Source: Microcoleus sp. FACHB-672 (lineage in GTDB: Bacteria; Cyanobacteriota; Cyanobacteriia; Cyanobacteriales; Oscillatoriaceae). Taken from it: 64,000 nucleotides of DNA. Shown here one piece after another: positions 30,852 to 40,948 of this stretch (its first letter is position 1; each line of letters begins with the position of its first letter). The stretch is from NCBI RefSeq assembly GCF_014695725.1, contig NZ_JACJOU010000019.1:248001-312000 (forward strand). The letters are read 5' to 3'. Under the pieces are notes generated by a model. The model saw nothing but the letters and a program-made list of their open reading frames with translations, did not search any database and had not been told where the DNA came from. The translations under genes were made by a program, and so were the position numbers.

Positions 30852-31256
30852 ATGAAAGCCCCTCGCACCCGCAGTCAGGAACGCATTCTGAACCTGCTCA
30901 AGAGCTTAAAACAAGCTGTTTCAGCTCAAGATATTTATGTAGAGCTACGCAACCGCAGCCAAGGCGTGGGGCTAGCCACCGTTTATCGTGCCTTAGAATC
31001 CTTAAAACTTGAAGGGGTTGTTCAGGTGCGAACCTTAGCCAACGGCGAATCCCTCTACGGCTGCATGCAGCAAGATCAACACCACCTCACCTGTTTGCAG
31101 TGCGGGACATCCATTCCGATTGACGAATGCCCCGTTCATCAGCTCGAAACCCAGCTGCAACAGTCCCACCAGTTCAAAGTTTTTTACCATACCTTAGAAT
31201 TTTTTGGGCTGTGCGATCAATGTCAGCCGGTTCAAGCCACCGCTTCAGAATTTTGA
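30852..31256 (+). CDS. zur: Fur-family regulator, Zur (FurB) type
   Basis: From the ATG at 30852 the protein has 134 residues. It has the Fur winged helix (AQDIYVELRNR, GLATVYRALE), the dimerisation half with HHLTCLQCG and FFGLCDQCQ (two C-x2-C pairs for structural zinc) and IPIDECPVHQLE. The C-terminal SHQFKVFYHTLEFFGLC matches my recollection of cyanobacterial FurB/Zur, which represses zinc uptake. A TTG ten codons upstream (30822) would add a tail of no obvious function. The Zur rather than Fur or PerR assignment is likely but not proven. Confidence 0.85.
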   Translation: MKAPRTRSQERILNLLKSLKQAVSAQDIYVELRNRSQGVGLATVYRALESLKLEGVVQVRTLANGESLYGCMQQDQHHLTCLQCGTSIPIDECPVHQLETQLQQSHQFKVFYHTLEFFGLCDQCQPVQATASEF

Positions 31257-31346
31257 GGGACTAGGGGCTAAGGAAAAAGGGAACTAGGGAAAAGGGGAAG
31301 AATCGTTGGGCATTCTCTATTATTTATTCCCCATGCCCCTAATCCC
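31257..31346. terminator. Long imperfect stem-loop between convergent genes
   Basis: GGGACTAGGGGC at 31257-31268 pairs with GCCCCTAATCCC at 31335-31346 with one mismatch, and GGGGAA / TTCCCC inside can extend the pairing. It lies between the zur stop and the stomatin stop, so it could end transcription from both sides. It is built from CTAGGG-type repeat words. Confidence 0.45.
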
Positions 31347-32301
31347 TCGTTTCTACTTGCTCTCCCATGATCGAGCGAATCCCTTCAAACGTTGCTGGGA
31401 TACTGCGCGGGTCCATAAACATCACCTTGCTGCTGTTGCTGCTGCCAATCTTAACCCCCATATCTATATAATTCTGAGCGAGTAAGAATTGCAGCGCTTC
31501 ATCAGTCGTGGGGTCATTTTTAAGGGTTTTAGCAATAATTTGCAGCGCCTCAGATGTGGCTTGCGCCTTCAGCACTTGCTGCTGGCGTTCTGCTTGGGCT
31601 TTGAGTATAATCGCCTGCTGCTGAGCTTCTGCATCGAGAACCGCCGCCTTTTTGCGGGCTTGTGCGTCGAGTTCTAGCGCCTCCGCCTTACCTCTAGCGC
31701 TGTTTACCGCAGATTCTCGCTCTCCTTCAGACGTCAGAATTGCCGCCCGTTTGCGTCGATCTGCTGACATTTGCAATTCCATCGATTCCTGCACGGTTTT
31801 GGAAGGGATAATATCGCGCAGTTCTACCCGCGTCACCTTCACTCCCCAAGGATCAGTGGCAATATCTAAATCCCGCAGCAACAATTCATTGATTTGCGAA
31901 CGGGCGGTAAAAGTTTGATCGAGTTCGAGTTGCCCCATCTCTGCACGAATTTGAGTCAATACCAAATTCACCATTGCTGACTGAAGATTTTCCACTTTGT
32001 AGTAGGCTTTCTCCAAATCCATGATCCGCCAGTAAACGACTGCATCAACCGTGATGGAAACGTTGTCACGGGTAATACACTGTTGCGGTGGGATGTCTAA
32101 GACTTTTTCTCGAATTGTTTGCTGGTAAACGATCCGATCCAAAAATGGAGTAATAAAATTAAGACCGGGTTCCAGTTTTTTACCGTTATATTTACCCAAG
32201 GTTTCTACCAAGGCTGCATTACCTTGATTGATAATTTTGACCGAGCCGGCAAGTGCAGAACCACCGAGAGCCAAAAATACCATAAGAAATAGCTGTTCCA
32301 T
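31339..32301 (-). CDS. SPFH/stomatin-like (paraslipin) membrane protein
   Basis: The 320-residue protein has an N-terminal hydrophobic anchor ([16 protein letters not shown]), then the SPFH core with [34 protein letters not shown] and VTRVELRDI, and a long Ala/Glu-rich coiled coil (about 190-260) ending in TFEGIRSIM. Stomatin-like proteins form membrane microdomain scaffolds and usually pair with NfeD, whose gene lies 132 bases upstream here. ATG at 32301. Confidence 0.9.
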   Translation of the reverse strand: MEQLFLMVFLALGGSALAGSVKIINQGNAALVETLGKYNGKKLEPGLNFITPFLDRIVYQQTIREKVLDIPPQQCITRDNVSITVDAVVYWRIMDLEKAYYKVENLQSAMVNLVLTQIRAEMGQLELDQTFTARSQINELLLRDLDIATDPWGVKVTRVELRDIIPSKTVQESMELQMSADRRKRAAILTSEGERESAVNSARGKAEALELDAQARKKAAVLDAEAQQQAIILKAQAERQQQVLKAQATSEALQIIAKTLKNDPTTDEALQFLLAQNYIDMGVKIGSSNSSKVMFMDPRSIPATFEGIRSIMGEQVETRD

Positions 32302-32433
32302 TTTGAACCTCTTGCATTTGAATTTTGAAACAGGTTACGCCTAGGAATTTAGGAGGTTATGTCGCATCACAGTTAGCGGGTTTCCTGACCGAAAAATTCC
32401 CATAGCAGTAGATACAACTTGAATGAGTGTGAT

Positions 32434-32934
32434 TTAGGAATGCAGCAGATGTTCTGGCACTACAATCAGGGTGTTGCCTTCACGCCTGACTACCAGAACT
32501 TTTTGGTTCGGCGCAATTGCCATCTGGTAATCCTCACACCGGGCACGCCAAGAATTTCCTTCATAAATCACTCGACCGGCCTGTCCAGGTAAAATCTCTG
32601 TCAGAGTTTCCGCTTCCTTCGCATCCTCAATCGTCGGCACCTTGCGGTTGGGCAGCAGCCGTCTGGACAGAACAGTTAGAACCAGAGAAAGTACCATCCA
32701 TAGCCCGATCTGCAAGCTCATATTCAACCCAGTCAAGGAGACAAGCGCGACGGCAAAGGCGCTCAGTCCCATTGTAAATTCCACAAAGGCGGTGGGCAAA
32801 AATAGCTCCATCAAGCAAAGAACCGCCCCTGCCACTAACCAGAGTATTGTTGAGGTCAATAACATAGATAAAACCGCTGGAGGTGATGCTGTTGCTGCCA
32901 CCTGTGGAATTAACCAAATCACACTCAAACCCAT
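32434..32934 (-). CDS. NfeD-family membrane protein
   Basis: From the ATG at 32934 the protein has 166 residues: a hydrophobic N-terminus, three or four membrane segments at about 25-95 (ILWLVAGAVLCLMELFLPTAFVEF is the family signature region) and a C-terminal OB-fold-like domain (GQAGRVIYEGNSWRARC, LIVVPEHL). NfeD proteins partner stomatins. A TTG start at 32970 would add twelve residues with no clear purpose; GGGGAGG stands upstream of the ATG. It is the short NfeD form without a ClpP-like protease domain. Confidence 0.88.
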   Translation of the reverse strand: MGLSVIWLIPQVAATASPPAVLSMLLTSTILWLVAGAVLCLMELFLPTAFVEFTMGLSAFAVALVSLTGLNMSLQIGLWMVLSLVLTVLSRRLLPNRKVPTIEDAKEAETLTEILPGQAGRVIYEGNSWRARCEDYQMAIAPNQKVLVVRREGNTLIVVPEHLLHS

Positions 32935-33161
32935 TGACAGACCGGCCTCCCCACAGTGGGTAATGATCAAGGCTGATTTGACGGGGCCGGCTTGATTGCA
33001 ATGGCCAAGGGTTATCGCTCGCCCATTAATGCCGGCAATTTTTAATTAAGCTAGGTGATTGAAAATTTAGAGGTAGCTTTTTCAGTCTATGCTAGCTTTC
33101 AGTGATTCGCTATCTTGATCAACTTAACTTAAAAGTGTTTCTGTAGAAACTTCTGGGACGC

Positions 33162-35105
33162 ATGAGCAGTTCAGAGCCGGCCATTTACTGTATTAATCCC
33201 GCTTGCGCGAATCCCCACAATTCCCTTGGGGGTCAAGTCTGTGCGAGTTGCCAAACGCCTCTGGTATATCGCTATCTTTGGGCTGTTGGCCCAGAAGCAG
33301 CGCAGATTGCCACCGGCCAAGTCATTCACAACCGCTACTCGGTGGTTGCACCGCAAATCTGGCTGGACACTCAGCCGGCAGCCTCACCCGATGTTCCCCA
33401 AGATTTGCCGGCGGCAATTCTCCCTTACCTGCATTTATATCCTCACCGGCTCCATGTTCCGGAGGTGTACGGGTTTGCCGAAGTTGGGGAGGGATCAGAG
33501 GCAACTCAGATTCTCTTGCTGGAAAATGTGCCGGTTGATCCAGTGGGAAACTTGTATCCTTCTGTGGTAGAAGCGTGGCCGGCTGCATCGGCGGTGCGCC
33601 AGGTTTACTGGCTGTGGCAAATTCTGCAACTTTGGACGCCTCTATCAGAACAGGGGGTGGCAGCGAGTCTGCTGGCTACAGATAACATTCGGGTTGAAGG
33701 TTGGCGGGTGTGGCTGCAGGAACTTTATCTCGATGACACCGGCACCGGCAAAACGAAGTCGCTGTCTAAGATGCGCTTAAAAGATTTGGGATACTATTGG
33801 TTGAGTTGGATTTCTGGAGCACAGCCGCAAGTTGCAGACCAACTTAAAGAGATTTGCGAGATGCTGCGGCGCGGTCAGGCCACGCTGGAAGATATCTTAG
33901 CCCAACTTAATCAGCTATTGCTAGAACAAGCAGCAGAGTTACCCTTACGTGTGCGGGTTGCCGGCGCTACAGATACCGGCCCCATCCGTGAACACAATGA
34001 AGATACCTGCTATCCCACAACAGCAGATGTAAAAGCACGAAACATTTCCTCCAATAACCAGTTAATTCCTCATTTTTTCGTGGTTTGTGATGGAGTTGGG
34101 GGTCATGAAGGGGGAGAAGTTGCCAGCCAGTTGGCGGTACATTCCCTGAAAGCGCTAGTACAGACTTTACTTGCAGATACGGCTGAAGCAGCAGATATCA
34201 CGTCTCCCGATGTGGTGATGCAGCAACTCGAAGAAAGCATTCGGGTGATCAATAATACGATTGCCGCTCAGAATGACGCTCAGGGTCGCTCATCTCGGCA
34301 GCGCATGGGAACAACGCTGGTAATGGCTTTGCAGCTACCTCAAAAAATCAGGGCAGCAAGTGGGGTAGAGTTTGGCAATGCTCATGAGCTTTATATTGCT
34401 CATGTGGGAGATAGCCGCGCCTATTGGATCACCGGCGATTATTGTCAGCGACTGACTGTAGATGATGATGTATCGGTTCGGGAAGTTCGCTTGGGACGTT
34501 GTCTGTATCGGGAGGCGCTAGAGCGATCGGATGCCGGTGCGCTGACTCAAGCGCTGGGAACGCGGGATGCTGAGTTTCTGCGTCCGAACATCCGGCGGTT
34601 TATTGTTGAAGAAGATGGCTTGCTGCTGCTTTGTTCGGATGGCTTGAGTGATAATGACTGGGTGGAGCTAGCTTGGGCGAATTACGCGCCGGCAGTGCTT
34701 AAGGGTGAAATGCCTCTTGAGGCGGCAGTCCAGGCTTTGATTGATCTGGCGAATGATAAGAATGGTCATGATAATACATCGGTGGTTCTGGCTCACTGCC
34801 GGTTCTCTCCTGAACCGTTGGTACTTTTTGAGACGGTGCAAATCCCGACTTTAAACAAGCCGGTGGAGTCTGAACTTTCAGAGGCTTCTAAAGCGCTTCT
34901 TTATGATGAACCGGCAGCCGGTGAGCAAACTGTGTCAGTTCAAGCACAACCCCCGAAGCGTCAAAAAAGTTTGGTGAGTGTTGTAGTGCTGTTAGGCGTA
35001 TTATTGGGAATCGGAGTTGTGGGGTTGTTTGCTTGGTCGCAACTTGATCGTCCGGGTTTTGATCGGCTGCGCGATGGACTTTTCCCTCCGGCGCAATCTC
35101 AATAA
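33162..35105 (+). CDS. PP2C-family Ser/Thr phosphatase with N-terminal zinc ribbon and C-terminal membrane anchor
   Basis: The 647-residue protein begins with a four-Cys ribbon (C10, C15, C27, C30), followed by about 230 residues that weakly resemble the region after the zinc ribbon of cyanobacterial Ser/Thr kinases but lack kinase motifs. The PP2C domain spans about 265-555 with GATDTGPIREHNEDT, CDGVGGHEGGE, HVGDSRAYWI and CSDGLSDN, giving the acidic metal ligands. A membrane helix at about 603-625 (VVVLLGVLLGIGVVGLFAW) and a short tail follow. It probably dephosphorylates kinase targets at the membrane. ATG at 33162. Confidence 0.88.
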   Translation: MSSSEPAIYCINPACANPHNSLGGQVCASCQTPLVYRYLWAVGPEAAQIATGQVIHNRYSVVAPQIWLDTQPAASPDVPQDLPAAILPYLHLYPHRLHVPEVYGFAEVGEGSEATQILLLENVPVDPVGNLYPSVVEAWPAASAVRQVYWLWQILQLWTPLSEQGVAASLLATDNIRVEGWRVWLQELYLDDTGTGKTKSLSKMRLKDLGYYWLSWISGAQPQVADQLKEICEMLRRGQATLEDILAQLNQLLLEQAAELPLRVRVAGATDTGPIREHNEDTCYPTTADVKARNISSNNQLIPHFFVVCDGVGGHEGGEVASQLAVHSLKALVQTLLADTAEAADITSPDVVMQQLEESIRVINNTIAAQNDAQGRSSRQRMGTTLVMALQLPQKIRAASGVEFGNAHELYIAHVGDSRAYWITGDYCQRLTVDDDVSVREVRLGRCLYREALERSDAGALTQALGTRDAEFLRPNIRRFIVEEDGLLLLCSDGLSDNDWVELAWANYAPAVLKGEMPLEAAVQALIDLANDKNGHDNTSVVLAHCRFSPEPLVLFETVQIPTLNKPVESELSEASKALLYDEPAAGEQTVSVQAQPPKRQKSLVSVVVLLGVLLGIGVVGLFAWSQLDRPGFDRLRDGLFPPAQSQ

Positions 35106-36149
35106 ACTTTCTTGGGGCTGTTGAGATTTTTGTTTAAAAAACCACAAATAATTAAATATCGTGCCGGCAGATATAGACACAGATAGCGTTTACAATTGAA
35201 ATATAAACTGTGATTTGCCTTCTAAAGAGGTCGCTTTAAACATCTCAACTAAAAAAAAAATATAAAGCACTTAGAAACGCTAGAAAATTAATATTTTATT
35301 TAAAATAAATTAACTGCTTATCTATAGCAATCCTATTTGAATTGTCAAAAATTGTATTGCGAACACCTTAAAAGCGACCTAAAGCGTAGGCAAACGAACT
35401 CAGAAAATCTCACGAATACTTTAGCCTTGCTATATATTTATTTCATCTAAAAATATCCTTTTTTATTTTTCAACTTTCTTAATTTGTAAATAGCTTAAAT
35501 GCGTTTAAAGCATCTCATTTCTTTCAATTTGCAGTGCGTTCGCATAGCGTGTGCGTCAGCACAAACATCTTGCCCGTTTGCTGCCATCTGTACCAGTAAG
35601 ATGCTCTAATATTTTTGTCACATCAGGGAGCAAGATACTCCCACTACAAATATTTTTACGAATGTAGGACGTTTTTATTTTATTAAAATTTACTTAAATA
35701 CGGAACAGCTTGTAAATCTATAGTTACAGCCTCGCCATCATCACTAATAGAGAAATTCTGTCATACAAAGTGTGAATAACCCAACATTGCCGGCTCATAA
35801 CCCAGGAACCTTGCACTCTGATGCAAATGTACCACCACAGCCGGCCTCGCACCCAAAAAAACCTCACTACATACCAAAAAAGCTTGACTTTTTAAGTAAA
35901 TTATGTGTATTTGAAGAAACCCCCTAAAATGAGAAACCCTTGTGTCGGCAACACTTATTTAGTCATCCATATTGGATATAAAGAGAATAAGGTCATTTAA
36001 TAATCCCCCAGAACCTAAGGGCACGGCCAGGGCACTTGCGCCCTCACAGCCGGCCCAGAAGTCCTAATATTTAAAAAGTCACCCTTGACATTTCGCCCAA
36101 AATCTCTCAAGTTGACTCTCTAGCCAAGCTGCTATCCAAAGAAGGTGCC
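35106..36149. other. Long A/T-rich intergenic region before topA
   Basis: A gap of 1044 bases without a credible gene. It contains homopolymer-rich DNA, a GCGTTCGCATAGCGTGTGCG palindrome-like word (about 35536), a CATCTTGCC-type repeat (35566-35660) and, before topA, AAGGTGCC as ribosome site. The size is unusual for a topA upstream region and may hold a regulatory RNA, but I cannot identify one. Confidence 0.5.
35566..35660. repeat. CATCTTGCC-type dispersed repeat, copy 2
   Basis: Includes ACATCTTGCCCG, GCCATCTGTACCAG, GATGCTCTAATATTTTTG and a GGGAGCAAGATACTCCC near-palindrome (17 bases). Block order matches the copy at 26938-27015. Confidence 0.65.
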
Positions 36150-38807
36150 ATGTCAACCCTAGTTATCGTCGAATCTCCCACAAAAGCACGCACCATCCGT
36201 AATTACCTGCCTTCCACCTATCGCGTGGAAGCGTCAATGGGTCATGTGCGCGATCTCCCGTCGTCTGCCGAAGAAATTCCCGAAGCTGTCAAGGGAGAAA
36301 AATGGGCGCAGCTTGGGGTGAATGTGGAGTCCGACTTTGAACCCTTGTACGTTGTCCCCAAAGACAAAAAGAAAATAGTCAAGCAGCTCAAAGATGCACT
36401 GAAAGATGCGGATGAACTGATTTTGGCCACAGACGAAGACCGGGAAGGGGAAAGCATTAGCTGGCATTTGCTGCAATTGCTAAAACCAAAAGTGCCCACA
36501 AAGCGGATGGTATTTCACGAAATCACACAAGAGGCGATCCGCGAAGCCTTGAAAAACTGCCGCAACATTGATGAGCAGTTGGTACGCGCCCAAGAAACGC
36601 GGCGAATTTTAGACCGGCTTGTGGGATACACCCTTTCTCCCTTACTGTGGAAAAAAATTGCCTCAGGTTTGTCAGCAGGGCGAGTTCAGTCGGTTGCTGT
36701 GCGGCTTTTGGTGCAGCGGGAACGTCAGCGTCGCGCCTTCCGCCAAGGTAGCTACTGGGATCTCAAAGCGACTCTGACCCACGAAAAAACGCCTTTTGAT
36801 GCCAAACTGGTCATGTTAGCCGGCACGAAGTTAGCCACCGGCAGCGATTTCGATGAAGCCACAGGTCAAATTATTGCCGGTCGGCGGGTGGTTTTGCTCA
36901 ACGAAGCTGAGGCGAGAGCATTACAGGATAGATTATTCGGCAAAACCTGGACAGTTTCTAACTTAGAAGAACGCCCCGTTACCCGCAAGCCGGCCCCTCC
37001 GTTTACCACATCAACCCTGCAACAAGAAGCGAACCGCAAACTGCGGATGTCTGCCCGTGATACGATGCGAACCGCTCAAAGTCTGTACGAGCAAGGGTAT
37101 ATTACCTATATGCGAACCGACTCGGTGCATTTATCCGACCAGGCAATCACGGCGGCACGTAGTTGCGTCGAGCAAATGTATGGGAAGCAGTATCTCAGTC
37201 CGCAACCCCGGCAATATACGACGAAAAGCAAAGGTGCACAAGAAGCACACGAAGCCATTCGTCCTGCCGGCAGCAGTTTCCGTACCCCGCAACAAACTGG
37301 CTTAGCCGGTCGAGAACTGCAACTGTATGATCTGATTTGGAAACGCACCGTCGCCTCCCAAATGGCAGACTCGCGCCAAACTCATATCACCGTAGAAATG
37401 CAAGTCGAAGATGCCGGCTTTCGTTCTAGTGGCAAGCGCATCGACTTCCCCGGTTTCTTACGGGCTTATGTGGAAGGTTCCGACGATCCCGACGCCGCTA
37501 TTGAAGATCAAGAAGTGATTCTGCCGGCCCTCAAAGTTGGAGATCGCCCCAAATGCCGCGATCTTGAAGCAATCGGTCACGAAACCCAGCCGCCGGCACG
37601 TTTCACGGAAGCTTCTTTGGTAAAAACCCTGGAAAGTGAAGGCATCGGGCGTCCCAGCACCTACGCCAGCATTATTGGCACCATTATTGATCGCGGCTAT
37701 TCCCAACTCGTCAGCAACGCCCTCATTCCTACCTTCACAGCGTTTGCAGTCACCAGCTTGCTGGAAAAACACTTTCCCGAATTGGTAGACACCCGCTTTA
37801 CCTCCCGCATGGAACAAACCTTGGATGACATATCCACCGGCGAAGCGAAATGGCTGCCCTACTTGCACGAATTCTTCCTGGGCCAAAAAGGTTTAGAAAC
37901 CCAAGTCAAAGAACGGGAAAACCAGATCGACCCTAGTGAAGCGCGGACGGTGGAACTGGAGAACTTAGCGGCTAAAGTTCGGATCGGGCGTTTTGGCCCT
38001 TACATTGAAGTAGAAAATGGCAATGGGCCGGTGACTGCCTCAATCCCCAAAGATTTGACACCGGCAGACTTAGATCCGGAGAAGGTAGAGGGGCTGCTGC
38101 GCCAGAAAACAGAAGGCCCGGACGAAGTAGGCCGGCACCCCTTAACAGGTGAATTGATTTATCTCAAAATCGGCACTTACGGCCCTTATGTCGAACTGGG
38201 TGAAGTTTCTGAGGAAAACAAGAAACCTAAACGCGCCTCTTTGCCTAAAGGCGTGAAGCCTGAAGATGTGACACTAGAAATGGCGGTGGGGCTGCTTTCC
38301 CTGCCGCGCACCTTGGGAACCCATCCAGAAACCGGCGGGAAAATCCAAGCAAGTCTGGGGCGTTTTGGCCCGTATGTGGTACATGACCAAGGCAAGGAAG
38401 GGAAAGATTATCGTTCCCTGAAAGCCGGTGATGATGTCTTGACAATTGAAGTTAAACGTGCATTGGAGCTACTGTTAGAGCCGAAGAAGGGCGGGCGCGG
38501 CACCCGGAGCAAGACTAAGGCAGCTTTGCGAGAACTCGGCCAGCACCCAGCGGATGGGGAGCCGGTGAACGTCTACGATGGGCCGTATGGGCCGTATGTG
38601 AAGCACGGGAAAACCAATGCTTCTGTACCCGAAGACCAATCTGTTGATAATTTGACGCTAGCAGAGGCGGTGGAACTGTTGGCGGCCAAGGCTTCATCTG
38701 GCAAGAGTTCGTCTAAATCGAGTGGCTCAAAATCAAGTAGCGCGACCAAAACAAAGGCTGCCGGTCAGAAGTCAACAACCCGCAAAACAACTCGTAAAAA
38801 GGCTTAG
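36150..38807 (+). CDS. topA: DNA topoisomerase I (type IA)
   Basis: The 885-residue protein opens [20 protein letters not shown], the TOPRIM region with DEDREGE, and carries the catalytic Tyr320 in [13 protein letters not shown]. After the core ([23 protein letters not shown]) come repeated [11 protein letters not shown] / [12 protein letters not shown]-type modules (four) that replace the zinc fingers of E. coli TopA, then a Ser/Lys-rich tail. It relaxes negative supercoils. Length and order match cyanobacterial TopA. ATG at 36150 with AAGGTGCC upstream. Confidence 0.95.
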   Translation: MSTLVIVESPTKARTIRNYLPSTYRVEASMGHVRDLPSSAEEIPEAVKGEKWAQLGVNVESDFEPLYVVPKDKKKIVKQLKDALKDADELILATDEDREGESISWHLLQLLKPKVPTKRMVFHEITQEAIREALKNCRNIDEQLVRAQETRRILDRLVGYTLSPLLWKKIASGLSAGRVQSVAVRLLVQRERQRRAFRQGSYWDLKATLTHEKTPFDAKLVMLAGTKLATGSDFDEATGQIIAGRRVVLLNEAEARALQDRLFGKTWTVSNLEERPVTRKPAPPFTTSTLQQEANRKLRMSARDTMRTAQSLYEQGYITYMRTDSVHLSDQAITAARSCVEQMYGKQYLSPQPRQYTTKSKGAQEAHEAIRPAGSSFRTPQQTGLAGRELQLYDLIWKRTVASQMADSRQTHITVEMQVEDAGFRSSGKRIDFPGFLRAYVEGSDDPDAAIEDQEVILPALKVGDRPKCRDLEAIGHETQPPARFTEASLVKTLESEGIGRPSTYASIIGTIIDRGYSQLVSNALIPTFTAFAVTSLLEKHFPELVDTRFTSRMEQTLDDISTGEAKWLPYLHEFFLGQKGLETQVKERENQIDPSEARTVELENLAAKVRIGRFGPYIEVENGNGPVTASIPKDLTPADLDPEKVEGLLRQKTEGPDEVGRHPLTGELIYLKIGTYGPYVELGEVSEENKKPKRASLPKGVKPEDVTLEMAVGLLSLPRTLGTHPETGGKIQASLGRFGPYVVHDQGKEGKDYRSLKAGDDVLTIEVKRALELLLEPKKGGRGTRSKTKAALRELGQHPADGEPVNVYDGPYGPYVKHGKTNASVPEDQSVDNLTLAEAVELLAAKASSGKSSSKSSGSKSSSATKTKAAGQKSTTRKTTRKKA

Positions 38808-38824
38808 ATGCCAAATGGTTAATT

Positions 38825-38847
38825 GCTCAGTGTTGATCACACTGAGC
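38825..38847. terminator. Perfect hairpin between convergent topA and tyrosinase genes
   Basis: Arms GCTCAGTGT and ACACTGAGC pair over nine bases around TGATC. It lies 18 bases after the topA stop and 10 bases beyond the tyrosinase stop on the other strand, so it could end both transcripts. A U-tract is missing on both sides. Confidence 0.5.
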
Positions 38848-38856
38848 GATTGGCTA

Positions 38857-40242
38857 TTAGCTATTTGCCTTCACCAATGCCTTACGTTTGCGCTTGAACT
38901 GGGAGCCGGCACCCAAGGCTCCAAAGGCTAGCAACCCAAACGCGACAGAAGGTTCAGGGACGTGTTCTGATTGATGGCAAGGCATATCGCAGGGCATCGC
39001 GATCTCGTCAGGACACGGTTCTGTCCCATCCCCGTGATATGCCATGTGGCCCCAAGGGTTGTACATATAACCTGTCTGACTGTGTTCGATTGTGTTGTCT
39101 GACAAATCGGACGGAGCGCTGGCCATCATAAACAGAGATGAATCTGTAGGAGTAGCCGTTGCGGTAACTCCCGGCAAGCCGGGCATTAAATCTCTCAAAT
39201 CATTGGCGATGGGAATGTTTCCTGTGTTCCAGGGGAACATCGGGTCAAGCAGGTTGTGTCCGTAAGGCTGACCGCTGGAGGGATAAAAACTGTTTCCCCA
39301 GCGTCCGTTTAGCTGCCATTGTCCCCAAAGGCGATCCACATTAGCATGAACCAGGAAGAACATCGGATCGTTGGGAGAATTTTGAAGGTTCATAGAACCT
39401 CCAATCCAATTGTGCATACTGTTATGTAACCCGGTGCCGGTTTCTATGCGGGATCGAAAAGCGTTGTAGCTAGTCTGGGCAAGTGCACCATTTACCTGAG
39501 TTTGCGTGCCCAAAGTTGTCCAATCGCGCAGACTGCGTGTGAGTTCTCGCGGGGTGCCAGTCGATAGTCCTGTCCACGCGCCCCTGTTTGTAGTATTGCT
39601 CAAGTCTCTTCTTAACAGCCAGCCATTGGCACGGGAGAAAGGCCCAGACTGAACTGTTCCGCCTCCGACACCCCCAGCCCCGCCATTGGGACCCATAAAG
39701 TTATTTTGAAAAATAATGTTTCGTGTGGCGGTTTGATTTGTCCAATCCCAGTAGGGAAGTGTCACACTGGAATCTACTGTTTGTAAGGCTCTTTCAAATT
39801 CATCTAAAAACTGCCGGTGCCACGGCAGAAAGGCTGCATTGCCATGAGCGCCATTCACTAATGTGGTGCCATTTGGAGCGAGACGGCCTGTCATATCCAT
39901 TGTTGCTAAATGGGTGGCCACAAATTGGTCATACTCGCTAATACGAACGCCGTTCGGGGTGGTGACAAATCTTTGAGTTTTTAAGGCGACGACGGCATTG
40001 ACGAACCTATCTATCTCAGTGCGGGTCATCGTCGCGGCATTTCTTCTAACCTGCAAAGGTCCACTGGTATTGCCAGAGTTGGGCATGGTGTCATATCTGT
40101 AGCCCAGACGCGTGAAATCTATAACGCTCGCCGCTGTCGCATTGCTTGTAGAAAAAGTATAGGCTTGAGCCGGATTCGCACAGAAAGCGACAATCGTGCC
40201 GGCGATTAAGCCGATGCCGGTGAAAGCACGTTTGAGATCCAT
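38857..40242 (-). CDS. Secreted tyrosinase-family copper oxidase with PEP-CTERM tail (paralogue 1)
   Basis: The 461-residue protein has a Sec signal peptide (cleavage near AQAYTFS, residue 27) and the tyrosinase domain. Copper A ligands are H111 (VATHLA), H133 (GAHGNA) and H142 (PWHRQF). Copper B ligands are in LHNSMHNWIGG and FFLVHANVDRLW. Just before the tail stands CPDEIAMPCDMPCHQSEH, then VPEP, a hydrophobic stretch and KRKRK, a PEP-CTERM sorting signal. Tyrosinases oxidise phenols, but substrate is unknown here. It is paralogous to the 40949 gene. ATG at 40242 behind GGGGGAA. Confidence 0.9.
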   Translation of the reverse strand: MDLKRAFTGIGLIAGTIVAFCANPAQAYTFSTSNATAASVIDFTRLGYRYDTMPNSGNTSGPLQVRRNAATMTRTEIDRFVNAVVALKTQRFVTTPNGVRISEYDQFVATHLATMDMTGRLAPNGTTLVNGAHGNAAFLPWHRQFLDEFERALQTVDSSVTLPYWDWTNQTATRNIIFQNNFMGPNGGAGGVGGGTVQSGPFSRANGWLLRRDLSNTTNRGAWTGLSTGTPRELTRSLRDWTTLGTQTQVNGALAQTSYNAFRSRIETGTGLHNSMHNWIGGSMNLQNSPNDPMFFLVHANVDRLWGQWQLNGRWGNSFYPSSGQPYGHNLLDPMFPWNTGNIPIANDLRDLMPGLPGVTATATPTDSSLFMMASAPSDLSDNTIEHSQTGYMYNPWGHMAYHGDGTEPCPDEIAMPCDMPCHQSEHVPEPSVAFGLLAFGALGAGSQFKRKRKALVKANS

Positions 40243-40948
40243 AAGATTCCCCCAATAAAAAGCGCAAAATTAATATAGGCATATTTAAAATGCCATTGGC
40301 GCTATGCGAAGATTGCTTAGCTAGCGCCTAGGCGATAAGTTCCAATACCCTGCTTTGTGCAGTGATGCGAGTAGTTTGGCTTCAGTTCACGCAAAGCAGA
40401 GCCGGCTGAGAATTACAACAAATTTCTTCTCAACAGGATTAGCAACTATTTTTAGTTGGTTATATTGACAAGCTTGACATGAGTCTTTTCTTCGAGTTTT
40501 CACGAGCGGAAAGAATCTCGAACCCCGACTCTCTAAGAGCTTGACCTTTTATGTTATCTATGCAACTAATCATAAACTTATTTGGTGCTATTTTGTTGCC
40601 AAAATGGCAGTTTTTTTTGGGTAAAACAAAGCCTCAGAAAATCTCTCAGATGGGGAGGGTCATCAGATCGTTGCCGACTCATCAAAACATAATTTTTTGT
40701 ACCGCCGTGAGCCGGCATAGAAGCGAGCGAACTGTAGATTCAACTGCCCGAAAGACACTGTAGAGGCGAGATGGCGCAGTTATTGAAGAGTACATGAATG
40801 CTCAAATCATTCAAAACTACTTATTTTTTTAATGTTTGTTTTATCCTTCTGAAATCTCTGGAAGCTTGTAGAAGTTTAACAGAGGCGGTATGGCCGGCAA
40901 CCAACTAACTGATTCAGTGAGTTAGGCTCAAGTTAGCCGGCAGTTATT
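40243..40948. other. Intergenic region between the two tyrosinase genes
   Basis: Of these 706 bases the right end lies after the upstream tyrosinase stop and the left end holds the promoter of paralogue 1. An inverted pair GGCGCTA (40298-40304) and TAGCGCC (40322-40328) lies about 60 bases upstream of the start and could be an operator. A frame at 40551-40763 (70 codons, plus) shows no coding signs. No other gene is seen. Confidence 0.45.

Noticed and set aside
40551-40763. 70-codon frame between the tyrosinase genes
   Set aside because: No ribosome site or motif; probably chance in A/T-rich DNA.
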